From an uncultured Phascolarctobacterium sp. (lineage in GTDB: Bacteria; Bacillota; Negativicutes; Acidaminococcales; Acidaminococcaceae): 16,485 bases of DNA. This document shows, one piece after another, positions 6,538 through 13,862 of this stretch (the stretch's first letter is position 1; the number at the start of each line of letters is the position of its first letter). The stretch lies in the NCBI GenBank assembly GCA_900544885.1, contig UQWU01000040.1:1-16485 (forward strand), written 5' to 3'. Made by a program: the position numbers and the translations under genes. The notes beneath the pieces are model-generated. The model had not been told where the DNA came from, did not search any database, and saw only the letters and a program-made list of their open reading frames with translations.

Positions 6538-7749
6538 TTAATCTGTCACAAATATTTCAAAAATACGATTGCCTATCTCCATTCCTTTAGTCGTCAAGCG
6601 TAGACGTGCCTTAGTAACGTCATAAACAAGATAGCCTTCCTGTAAATAAAATTTTAAATCAGCACCAAAACTTTGCATTACATCTACACCAAAACGCGCC
6701 TCAGCCTCTGCTAAGTCAGCACCTGCACAACGACGCAAGCCCATAAACATAAATTCAGCCAGATGCTCCTCATTACTTAATTCTTCTATAGTGTATAAAG
6801 CACTTCCAGACCAAGAAACTTCTGTCAGCTCTGCTACACCATCAATATAAGCAGCTACATCACCTACGGCAGTACGACGTGCCTGACCATCAAAGCCACA
6901 AGCCGCAGCACCAAATGCTATATAAGGATGATACTGCCAGTAAACCGTATTATGGCGGGAATATTGATTATTTTTGGCATAATTAGAAATCTCATAACGC
7001 TGAAAGCCGACCTTTTGCAGAAAGTCCTGTACCAACTCATACATATCAGCATTAGTATCTTCATCGGGTAAAACAATTTTACCTTTATCAACTAAGCTAG
7101 CCAATGGAGTTTCTTCTTCTACAATTAAACCATAAACAGAAATATGCTCTATTCCGGTAGCCGTTAAACGCTCTAAAGTATCACGTAGGCTAGTCATCGT
7201 CTGTTGCGGCAGACCATAAATCAAATCGCAGCTAATACGCTGAAATCCTGCTTGTTTCGCCATATCTACGGCCTCTAGTGCTTGATCCGTATTATGAATA
7301 CGTCCGATAGCTTTCAGTTCATTATCCTGTAAGCTTTGTACCCCAAAGCTGATACGATTAAAACCAATATCACGTAATGCCGTTAACTTTTCTAAATCAG
7401 CAGTCCCTGGATTCACTTCAATTGTAGCCTCACATGGCTGCTGCCAAAAAGCATATTTTTTTAAAGTATTAGTAATTTTTCTTAAACATTCCGTCGGCAG
7501 CACGCTAGGAGTACCACCACCGAAATAAATACTAGCCTTCGGTGCCATGAATTGATTTTCTTCTGCACGTAAGACAATCTCACGGCAAACAGCATCAGTA
7601 TAACGCTCCATGATTTTTTCACTAAAGCCGGCATAAGACGTAAAATCACAATATAAACATTTCTGCCTGCAAAAGGGTACATGGAGATATAACCCTTCAT
7701 ATAATTCCCAAGATTTTTTTTCATTTCTATTTTGTTTATTATAGGGCAT
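6538..7749 (-). CDS. hemW: Heme chaperone HemW, radical SAM protein
   Basis: 403 aa. HemW is the coproporphyrinogen III oxidase-like radical SAM protein that in studied bacteria binds heme and inserts it into target proteins; it is often mislabelled HemN. The radical SAM cluster motif CRQKCLYC is at Cys 27, 31 and 34, followed by the GGGTPS SAM-binding motif. The family-specific HNTVYW motif lies in the second half, followed by the winged HemN C-terminal domain. The cysteine spacing CxxxCxxC without the extra HemN cysteine points to HemW. The ATG has GAGGTA 6 nt upstream. It has its own promoter and sits directly upstream of hrcA, a gene order common in Bacillota. Confidence 0.93.
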   Translation of the reverse strand: MPYNKQNRNEKKSWELYEGLYLHVPFCRQKCLYCDFTSYAGFSEKIMERYTDAVCREIVLRAEENQFMAPKASIYFGGGTPSVLPTECLRKITNTLKKYAFWQQPCEATIEVNPGTADLEKLTALRDIGFNRISFGVQSLQDNELKAIGRIHNTDQALEAVDMAKQAGFQRISCDLIYGLPQQTMTSLRDTLERLTATGIEHISVYGLIVEEETPLASLVDKGKIVLPDEDTNADMYELVQDFLQKVGFQRYEISNYAKNNQYSRHNTVYWQYHPYIAFGAAACGFDGQARRTAVGDVAAYIDGVAELTEVSWSGSALYTIEELSNEEHLAEFMFMGLRRCAGADLAEAEARFGVDVMQSFGADLKFYLQEGYLVYDVTKARLRLTTKGMEIGNRIFEIFVTD

Positions 7750-7788
7750 CTTGCTTACCTCATCATTCTTATTGTTTTTTATAAAATC

Positions 7789-7817
7789 ATCATAACATTA
7801 TCCACAAAACACGTCAA
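7789..7817 (-). promoter_or_regulatory. Sigma-A promoter of hemW
   Basis: On the minus strand, TTGACG (7812-7817), a 17-bp spacer and TATGAT (7789-7794) give a strong vegetative promoter about 40 bp upstream of the hemW ATG. It lies between the argH terminator and hemW, making hemW transcription independent of the arg cluster. Confidence 0.85.
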
Positions 7818-7842
7818 TTTCCCTAAATAAACGTAAATAAAC

Positions 7843-7875
7843 AAAAAAAGACCGCATATCCGAAGATATACGGTC
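7843..7875 (-). terminator. Intrinsic terminator after argH
   Basis: On the minus strand, an 11-bp stem (GACCGTATATC / GATATGCGGTC, one T-G wobble) closes on a stable TTCG tetraloop and is followed by seven T. It is very strong and ends the argF-argG-argH cluster. Confidence 0.95.
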
Positions 7876-7881
7876 CATATT

Positions 7882-9294
7882 TTATAAGTTCTGTTGTAAT
7901 TCTAAAAGTTGTTTTTCTTGATAAGCTAAAACCTTGTCACCCATGGCAAATTGCTTTTCGTTTTCAGAAAAAGCAGGACCGCCATAAGATTTACGTGCCT
8001 CAACACAATTTTCCGGATCTAAAGCTACCAATAAATCCGCTTCAAATAAATCAGAGAATTGTTTATATTCCTCTAAAGAAAGCTCAGGGAGGAATTTTCC
8101 TTCGAAAATAGCATGAGCAACACATTTGCCTACTACTTCATGTGCTTGACGGAAAGGCAGTCCCTTTCTTACAAGGTAATCCGCCAAATCTGTCGCATTG
8201 GAAAAATCGCGGCTTACAGCTTGTGCCATTTTATCAACATTAACAGTCATAGTCAGAATCATATCACGATAAACAGCCAGACTGAATTTAATAGTATCAA
8301 TGGCATCAAAGAAACCTTCTTTATCTTCCTGTAAATCTTTATTATAGGTCAAAGGCAATCCTTTAGCAGTCACCAACATTGCTTGCAGATGACCATAAAC
8401 ACGACCTGTTTTACCGCGTACTAACTCGGAAATATCAGGATTTTTCTTTTGCGGCATCATAGAAGAACCGGTAGCAAAAGCATCATCCAACTCCACAAAA
8501 CCGAATTCAGTACTGCTCCACAGACAGATTTCTTCACTTAAGCGGCTCATATGCATCATCAGCATAGAAGCAAAGGATAAAAATTCAATAATGTAATCAC
8601 GGTCACTTACAGCATCCATACTATTAGGATAAACAGTACCGAAATTCAATTCTTCCGCTACCATAAAACGGTCTATAGGGAAGGTAGTACCGGCAATAGC
8701 ACCTGCACCGAGAGGCATCATATCAGCACCTTCCCATACACCTAAAAGGCGACGGAAATCACGCTGCAGCATATTGAAATACGCCAGCATATGATGCGCA
8801 AAAGTAATCGGTTGCGCACGTTGCAGATGAGTATAACCAGGCATTAAAGTTTTTTCGTGTTTTTTCGCCACAGTAAGCAATGCTTTTTCAAAATTAATTA
8901 AAAGCTCTGCAATTTCCACAATCTCTTTCTTCATATACATATGCATATCTAAAGCGACTTGGTCATTACGGCTACGGGCAGTATGCAGTCTTGCACCAGC
9001 ACTGCCGATACGTTCAGTAAGACGTGCTTCCACATTCATATGGATATCTTCTAATGCTACATCAAAATGAAACTTGCCTGCTTCAATATCAGCTAAAATA
9101 TCTTTTAATCCGGCAACAATTTTCTCCCCGTCTTCTGCCGGAATAATACCGCACTTAGCCAACATATGGGCATGTGCAATACTGCCGCGGATATCTTCAT
9201 GATATAAACGTTTATCAAAATCAATGGATGCATTAAAAGCATCCACTAATTCATTAGTATTTTTGCTGAAGCGGCCACCCCAAAGCTTAGCCAT
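7882..9294 (-). CDS. argH: Argininosuccinate lyase
   Basis: 470 aa. It splits argininosuccinate into arginine and fumarate, the last step of arginine synthesis, as a cytoplasmic homotetramer of the fumarase/aspartase superfamily. Visible landmarks: WGGRFS near the start; HTARSRNDQ at 104-112; GYTHLQRAQP around 153-162 with the catalytic-region His 156; and the superfamily signature GSSMMPQKKNP at 276-286, which holds the catalytic loop serine. The length is typical. Its ATG overlaps the argG stop by one base (TAATG), so translation is probably coupled, helped by the AAAGGTG stretch within the end of argG. A terminator follows 7 bp after the stop. Confidence 0.98.
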   Translation of the reverse strand: MAKLWGGRFSKNTNELVDAFNASIDFDKRLYHEDIRGSIAHAHMLAKCGIIPAEDGEKIVAGLKDILADIEAGKFHFDVALEDIHMNVEARLTERIGSAGARLHTARSRNDQVALDMHMYMKKEIVEIAELLINFEKALLTVAKKHEKTLMPGYTHLQRAQPITFAHHMLAYFNMLQRDFRRLLGVWEGADMMPLGAGAIAGTTFPIDRFMVAEELNFGTVYPNSMDAVSDRDYIIEFLSFASMLMMHMSRLSEEICLWSSTEFGFVELDDAFATGSSMMPQKKNPDISELVRGKTGRVYGHLQAMLVTAKGLPLTYNKDLQEDKEGFFDAIDTIKFSLAVYRDMILTMTVNVDKMAQAVSRDFSNATDLADYLVRKGLPFRQAHEVVGKCVAHAIFEGKFLPELSLEEYKQFSDLFEADLLVALDPENCVEARKSYGGPAFSENEKQFAMGDKVLAYQEKQLLELQQNL

Positions 9295-10514
9295 TATTTC
9301 AACGCACCTTTCTTCATCAAAGCACGTACGGTCAGCGGCAAACCGAACAGATTGATGAAACCGGTTGCATCAGCTTGATTGTAAACTTCGTCTTCACCGA
9401 AGGTCACATATTCTTGGCTGTACAGGGAATACGGGGATTTAGCACCGGCACTGATAATATTGCCTTTATAGAGTTTCAATCTAACAAGACCGGTAACAGT
9501 TTTTTGAGTTTCATCTACAAAAGCAGACAATGCTTCACGCAGCGGGCTGAACCACATACCATCATAAACGAGTTCAGAAAAACGGATGCCAACCATTTGT
9601 TTAAAGCTTTGAGTAGCACGATCTAAACACAGATTTTCCAATTCATTATGTGCATAATAGATAATAGCACCGGCAGGATTTTCATAAACGCCACGGGATT
9701 TCATACCAACAAGACGATCTTCAACCATATCAGTAATACCTACACCGTTTCTGATACCAATCTCATTCAAGGTTTCTACGATTTGTGCAGGAGAAAGTTT
9801 CTTGCCGTTAACGCTTACAGGCACACCTTGTTCAAATTCGATTTCTACATATTCTTTAGCATCAGGAGCTTTTTCCGGAATAGTAGTAACGATAAATAAT
9901 TCATCCTTAGGAGCATTCCACGGATCTTCCAAATCAGAACCTTCGTGGGATAAATGCCACATATTTCTATCCATAGAATAGTCATGATCATGAGTTACAG
10001 GAACAGGAATATTGTGTGCAGCTGCAAAATCAATAGCTTCATCACGAGACTTAATAGTCCACTCACGCCAAGGAGCAATAATTGCCAATTGGGGAGCCAA
10101 AGCTTTTACAGAAAGTTCAAAACGAACTTGGTCATTACCTTTACCGGTCGCACCATGTGCCACAGCATCAGCACCTTCTTGTTCTGCAATCTCAACTAAT
10201 TTTTTTGCAATCAGAGGACGTGCAAAAGAAGTACCTAATAAATATTTCTTTTCATAAACAGCACCTGCTTTTACAGTAGGCCAAACATAATCAGAAATAA
10301 ATTCTTCTTTTAAGTCTAAAACATAGCATTTGCTAGCACCGGATTTCAATGCTTTATCATGAACAGGAGCCAATTCATCTCCTTGTCCAAGGTCTGCCGT
10401 AACAGCAATTACTTCACAATTATTATAATTTTCTTTTAACCAAGGAATAATAATAGAAGTATCAAGACCACCGGAATATGCTAAAACTACTTTTTTAATA
10501 TCTTCTTTCTTCAT
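9294..10514 (-). CDS. argG: Argininosuccinate synthase
   Basis: 406 aa. It joins citrulline and aspartate with ATP to form argininosuccinate, the penultimate step of arginine synthesis. The N-terminal ATP pyrophosphatase motif AYSGGLDTS is at 12-20, and the family stretch GATGKGNDQVRFE, which contacts ATP and citrulline, is intact. The frame is open six codons further upstream to another ATG, but that ATG overlaps the AGGAGG ribosome site. With AGGAGG nine nt before it, the ATG at 10512-10514 (MKKEDIKKVVLAY) is the start. It is transcribed from its own promoter with an ARG-box-like operator, downstream of argF and one base overlapped with argH. Confidence 0.97.
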   Translation of the reverse strand: MKKEDIKKVVLAYSGGLDTSIIIPWLKENYNNCEVIAVTADLGQGDELAPVHDKALKSGASKCYVLDLKEEFISDYVWPTVKAGAVYEKKYLLGTSFARPLIAKKLVEIAEQEGADAVAHGATGKGNDQVRFELSVKALAPQLAIIAPWREWTIKSRDEAIDFAAAHNIPVPVTHDHDYSMDRNMWHLSHEGSDLEDPWNAPKDELFIVTTIPEKAPDAKEYVEIEFEQGVPVSVNGKKLSPAQIVETLNEIGIRNGVGITDMVEDRLVGMKSRGVYENPAGAIIYYAHNELENLCLDRATQSFKQMVGIRFSELVYDGMWFSPLREALSAFVDETQKTVTGLVRLKLYKGNIISAGAKSPYSLYSQEYVTFGEDEVYNQADATGFINLFGLPLTVRALMKKGALK

Positions 10515-10542
10515 TATAAAAAGCCTCCTCATTTTTACACTA

Positions 10543-10556
10543 TGAATAAATTTGCA
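10543..10556. promoter_or_regulatory. ARG-box-like operator at argG
   Basis: TGAATAAATTTGCA matches the 14-bp ArgR/AhrC half-site pattern TGAAT-WWWW-ATTCA, with a perfect left arm and a variant right arm. It lies immediately downstream of the argG -10, overlapping or just past the expected start, where a bound arginine repressor would block transcription. Further TGCAT/ATGCA-rich sequence overlaps the -35 (10581-10610) and may be additional weak sites. Confidence 0.6.
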
Positions 10557-10566
10557 ACTTTATTGT

Positions 10567-10594
10567 ATTATAACACATCTTATGCATAAATCAA
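10567..10594 (-). promoter_or_regulatory. Sigma-A promoter of argG-argH
   Basis: On the minus strand, TTGATT (10589-10594), a 16-bp spacer and TATAAT (10567-10572) lie in the 111-bp argF-argG gap. No clear terminator follows argF, so argG-argH may be served both by this promoter and by read-through from argF. Confidence 0.8.
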
Positions 10595-10625
10595 GCATTT
10601 TTTTGCATTTATACAAAATTTTTTA

Positions 10626-11567
10626 TTACGGCATAACGTCACTCATCAATAAAGTCATAATTGCTTTCTGTACATGTAAACGATTTTCTGCTTGGTCAAA
10701 AACCACGCTTTGCTTGCCTTCAAGCACCTCTTCGGTAATTTCCTCGCCCCTATGTGCAGGCAGACAATGTAGCACAATTGCATCTTGAGCAGCTTGAGCA
10801 AGTACTTCTTGATTGATTTGATAATTATGCAGAGCTTGCATACGTTCTTCTTTTTCCGCTTCCTCACCCATGCTTGCCCACACATCAGTATACAAAACAT
10901 CTGCACCTTGAACAGCTTGCATAACATCAGCTTCAACAGTAATTGATGCTCCTGTTTCTTTAGCATCTGCTTGTGCCATGCTGACAATTTCAGGATTAGG
11001 CTGATAACCTTCTGGACTAGCACAAACCATATCCATACCACACTTCGCACAAGCAAACATCAAAGAATGTGCCATGTTATTGCCGTCACCGATATACACC
11101 AACTTTAATCCTTGCAGGCTTCCTTTATGTTCCTGAATGGTAAAAATATCCGTTAAAGCCTGACACGGATGTAATAAATCAGTCAAACCGTTAATAACAG
11201 GAACACTAGCATATTGTGCTAACTCTACAACAGAATCATGAGAAAAAGTTCTAATCATAATTCCGTCAACAAAACGAGATAACACACGTGCTGTATCACA
11301 AATAGGTTCACCACGACCAACTTGTGATGCCGAATCACTTAAATAAATCGGATGACCACCTAACTGATAAAATCCTGTTTCAAAAGATACTCTGGTTCTA
11401 GTTGATGCTTTAGAAAAAAGCATTGCTAAAGTTTTTCCTTTTAAATATTGGTGAGGTTCACCATTTTTCTGTTTCAACTTCAACTTAGCAGTGACATCTA
11501 AAATAGTTTTTACTTCCTCAATACTTAAATCGTGAATAGATAATAAATCCTTATTTTTCAAGCTCAT
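10626..11567 (-). CDS. argF: Ornithine carbamoyltransferase
   Basis: 313 aa. It transfers a carbamoyl group from carbamoyl phosphate to ornithine to give citrulline. The carbamoyl-phosphate motif STRTR is at 55-59, HPCQALTD at 133-140 (carbamoyl phosphate contact), and the ornithine-side motifs SMGEE at 232-236 and HCLPAHRG at 267-274, whose Cys contacts ornithine. All are intact. The frame stays open 26 codons upstream to another ATG, but that stretch is hydrophobic promoter-region sequence. AGGGG six nt before the ATG at 11565-11567 (MSLKNKDLLS) fixes the start. Clustering with argG and argH supports the anabolic (ArgF) rather than catabolic (ArcB) role. Confidence 0.96.
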   Translation of the reverse strand: MSLKNKDLLSIHDLSIEEVKTILDVTAKLKLKQKNGEPHQYLKGKTLAMLFSKASTRTRVSFETGFYQLGGHPIYLSDSASQVGRGEPICDTARVLSRFVDGIMIRTFSHDSVVELAQYASVPVINGLTDLLHPCQALTDIFTIQEHKGSLQGLKLVYIGDGNNMAHSLMFACAKCGMDMVCASPEGYQPNPEIVSMAQADAKETGASITVEADVMQAVQGADVLYTDVWASMGEEAEKEERMQALHNYQINQEVLAQAAQDAIVLHCLPAHRGEEITEEVLEGKQSVVFDQAENRLHVQKAIMTLLMSDVMP

Positions 11568-11597
11568 TTTATTCCCCTCATTAATAAAAAAATATAC

Positions 11598-11647
11598 ATT
11601 ATATACAAAATAATTCACTATTATGCATATAAACAATCCCCTCACAA
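11598..11647 (-). promoter_or_regulatory. Probable argF promoter with ARG-box-like site
   Basis: Two weak -10 options exist on the minus strand: CATAAT (11620-11625) with TTGTGA (11642-11647) at 16 bp, or TATAAT (11598-11603) without a good -35. Between and over them lies 11604-11617, TACAAAATAATTCA on the plus strand, with a perfect ATTCA arm of the ARG box. Repression by ArgR with arginine is plausible, but the match is weaker than at argG. Confidence 0.4.
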
Positions 11648-11856
11648 CAGCTATCTTTATTTATTTTCTATTATATATATTTGTTTTTTGCTGTTTTTAT
11701 TGTTTATACACTGTTTTTATTTTGTATTTTCAGTTAAGCATTTTTTTATTTCTTTTATCTAGTTGCTTAACTTATTGATAATTATACACCATAACTGTAT
11801 TTTTTTGCAACCCCTTTTACTAAAATTTTTTAACTTTTTTTCTAATTGCTATTCTT
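11648..11856. other. AT-rich divergent gap with repeats between argF and mtgA
   Basis: No gene is seen. CTGTTTTTATT occurs twice as a direct repeat (11691-11701 and 11711-11721), 20 bp apart or about two helix turns. A 9-bp inverted repeat, AGTTAAGCA (11732-11740) and TGCTTAACT (11764-11772), is centred near 11752. T runs dominate the rest. These could be operator half-sites for either divergent gene; no known regulator motif is recognised. Confidence 0.4.
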
Positions 11857-11885
11857 TTGCCAAAAATTCACTTTCTTGCTACAAT
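11857..11885 (+). promoter_or_regulatory. Sigma-A promoter of mtgA
   Basis: TTGCCA (11857-11862), a 17-bp spacer and TACAAT (11880-11885) lie about 30 bp upstream of the mtgA ATG on the plus strand. Confidence 0.8.
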
Positions 11886-11915
11886 ATAGATAAGAATAAG
11901 AAATGAGGTATGTTT

Positions 11916-12740
11916 ATGTATAAAATGCTTGGTTTAGCTATTACCATCTTTTTGTGCATGGTAGTATATGATAATGTTCGCGACACCTCTCAGCCCACAG
12001 CACCAGTGCAAAAGCAGGAAGAAAAAATGAGCCGTCACGAAAAAGCGGCAGTCGCTTCCTTATTCTTTAGTATGCTGCCACCAAAAGAAGAATGGCCCTC
12101 ACCTATTTATAAATTCTATATTGCCTTTAATATGGACGATGTCATTGAACCAATAAGACAAAAACCTGATTGGACCTCCCTTGATACCATGAGCCGCGAT
12201 ATTCCTAAAGCCCTAATCGCCATTGAGGATCATGATTTTTATAATCACGGGGCCATAGCTATAGATGGTATTCTCCGTGCTACCTTAGTAAATCTCAGTG
12301 CTGGTGAAGTCGTACAAGGCGGAAGTACCTTAACCCAGCAATTTGTAAAAAATGTTTTTCTCTCCCACGAACAAAGTATGGAACGCAAGATAGAAGAGGC
12401 AATTCTTTCTCTGATGCTAGAGGATAATTATAGCAAGGACGAAATCTTAGAGTTATACCTTAATACTACCTACTTAGGTGCAGGCAGCACCGGCATCAAG
12501 CAAGCCTCTCAAACCTACTTTGGTAAAGCACCATCTGCCTTAACTTTAGCGGAAGCAGCAGTCATCGCCAGCCTGCCCTACGCACCCACAGCACTGAACC
12601 CATTAGAAAATCCTCAGGGCTGCAAAAAACGTCAACTCCTAGTTTTAAATGCCATGCATAAATACGGACTGATTAATAAAGATCAATTAGCCGAAGCCAA
12701 AGACGAAACTGTTTATCTAACTAACGGCACCAGTTTATAA
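11916..12740 (+). CDS. mtgA: Monofunctional peptidoglycan glycosyltransferase (GT51)
   Basis: 274 aa. It polymerises lipid II into glycan strands at the outer face of the cytoplasmic membrane, without a transpeptidase domain. A single membrane anchor (about 4-18) is followed by a polar linker and the GT51 domain. Motif 1 is EDHDFYNHGA with catalytic Glu 104, motif 2 QGGSTLTQQ at 134-142, motif 3 RKIEEAILS with Glu 161 as the likely second catalytic residue, and motif 4 EILELYLN. The short C-terminus confirms it is not a truncated class A PBP. An ATG also occurs at 11910, but TGAGG at 11904-11908 is only 1 nt from it and 7 nt from the ATG used here. It is the only plus-strand protein gene in the window and converges on the metallohydrolase gene. 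The mtgA symbol is by architecture. Confidence 0.92.
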   Translation: MYKMLGLAITIFLCMVVYDNVRDTSQPTAPVQKQEEKMSRHEKAAVASLFFSMLPPKEEWPSPIYKFYIAFNMDDVIEPIRQKPDWTSLDTMSRDIPKALIAIEDHDFYNHGAIAIDGILRATLVNLSAGEVVQGGSTLTQQFVKNVFLSHEQSMERKIEEAILSLMLEDNYSKDEILELYLNTTYLGAGSTGIKQASQTYFGKAPSALTLAEAAVIASLPYAPTALNPLENPQGCKKRQLLVLNAMHKYGLINKDQLAEAKDETVYLTNGTSL

Positions 12741-12804
12741 GCAAAAAAAGTCACTGTATACCTATCTCAAGCTAGATAGAATAAACAGTGACTTTTCTTT
12801 TTGC
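12741..12804. terminator. Bidirectional terminator between convergent mtgA and metallohydrolase genes
   Basis: AAAAGTCACTGT (12746-12757) and ACAGTGACTTTT (12785-12796) form a 12-bp perfect stem, with an inner CTATCT/AGATAG helix. A and T runs flank it on opposite sides, so it can stop transcripts from both directions. It fills nearly all of the 63-bp gap. Confidence 0.93.
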
Positions 12805-13757
12805 TATTTTTCAGTTTTCACATCAAAATCCTTGCCATCAGTTAAAACTGTAAGACTGCCATGCTCTTTAGTAGTCAGAACCTTAGCCCCTAAATTTTTC
12901 AGTGCACTGACAACTTTAGCATTAGGATGATGATAAATACTATATTCACCACAGCTGATTAAAGCATAACTCGGTTTTACCTTACTAATAAATTTATAAA
13001 TGGATGAGCTTTTGCTACCATGATGACCGACTTTTAAAATATCAGCCTTTAATTCATTACCATACTTCTTCTGTAATGCATCTTCTACCGGTGCTTCAGC
13101 ATCACCTGTCAGAATCATTGTAAACTGACCATAATGCAGCTTCATAACCACACTGGTATTGTTCAATTCCTTAAGTTCTTTCTTGATCAGGAAATTACCT
13201 GGAGCTAATACCTCTAAATAATAACCCTTGTCAATATTAATAACATCGCCCTGCTTTAAAACCTTGTTATTATATTTACCTGCACGCAGCTCCTTATTCA
13301 GCCAACCTGAAAGAGGAAAACGGCTATTAGGCATAGCATTATCATAAATATTTTTTACGCCATATTTTTCTGCAACCCATTTGATATTACCCATATGGTC
13401 GCTGTGATGATGAGAGACGATAACAGTATCAATATTTTTAACACCGTTTTTCGCCAAGGATTTTTCTAAAACATCCTGACCGCCAAAACCCATCTTATCC
13501 ATACGACTGTCACCAACATCCACCATAATATTACGTTTTCCGTCCTGCAACAAAATAGCATCCGCCTGACCAACATCAAGAACAGTAATCTTGAGCTTTC
13601 CTTCAGGTACGGCCGACGCAGCTTGAGTACTACTAGTAAATGTTTCATTAACCTTTGCACGTGCAGAATCCTGATTCGGCTGATAAAAGAAGCTGTACGC
13701 CATAAAGGCTATGACGAAGGCAGCTACAATCTGACAAATAAGCTTTATTTGTTTCAT
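12804..13757 (-). CDS. Membrane-anchored ComEC-like metallo-beta-lactamase-fold protein
   Basis: 317 aa. An N-terminal hydrophobic segment (about 5-25), preceded by MKQIK, acts as an uncleaved anchor or signal peptide. A Ser/Thr/Ala-rich linker (31-52) and a metallo-beta-lactamase fold follow. Metal-binding motifs are HHHSDH at 116-121, LTGDAE with Asp 219, and VGHHGS at 243-248. This is the form of the domain found at the C-terminus of the DNA-uptake channel ComEC, here as a free extracytoplasmic protein with no ComEC channel. Such stand-alone proteins are widespread in Bacillota; a nuclease or phosphodiesterase role is inferred from the fold, and the substrate is unknown. The ATG has a GGGGGTG ribosome site. 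It is a single-gene transcript with its own promoter and terminator. Confidence 0.85.
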   Translation of the reverse strand: MKQIKLICQIVAAFVIAFMAYSFFYQPNQDSARAKVNETFTSSTQAASAVPEGKLKITVLDVGQADAILLQDGKRNIMVDVGDSRMDKMGFGGQDVLEKSLAKNGVKNIDTVIVSHHHSDHMGNIKWVAEKYGVKNIYDNAMPNSRFPLSGWLNKELRAGKYNNKVLKQGDVINIDKGYYLEVLAPGNFLIKKELKELNNTSVVMKLHYGQFTMILTGDAEAPVEDALQKKYGNELKADILKVGHHGSKSSSIYKFISKVKPSYALISCGEYSIYHHPNAKVVSALKNLGAKVLTTKEHGSLTVLTDGKDFDVKTEK

Positions 13758-13787
13758 AAATACACCCCCAACTTATTGCACTTGTTT

Positions 13788-13796
13788 ATTATATCA
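13788..13796 (-). promoter_or_regulatory. Extended -10 promoter of the metallohydrolase gene
   Basis: On the minus strand TGATATAAT is a perfect extended -10 (TGnTATAAT). The -35 position falls in the T tract of the preceding terminator and has no good match, which an extended -10 can compensate for. Confidence 0.6.
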
Positions 13797-13803
13797 TATA
13801 CAT

Positions 13804-13840
13804 AAAAAAACGTACATAGGTACGTAAAACCTATGTACGT
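13804..13840 (-). terminator. Intrinsic terminator after the cyclase-family gene
   Basis: On the minus strand, a perfect 12-bp stem (ACGTACATAGGT / ACCTATGTACGT) with a 7-nt loop runs straight into a T tract (13804-13810). It lies 22 bp after the cyclase-family stop codon. Confidence 0.95.
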
Positions 13841-13862
13841 TCAGATGTAGTTCAACTATGCT

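Noticed and set aside
10515..10532. Six-residue upstream extension of argG starting at another ATG
   Set aside because: The upstream ATG overlaps the AGGAGG ribosome binding site of the downstream ATG.
11568..11645. 26-residue N-terminal extension of argF
   Set aside because: It is hydrophobic, lies in the promoter region, and the AGGGG site fixes the downstream ATG, whose product matches the family N-terminus.
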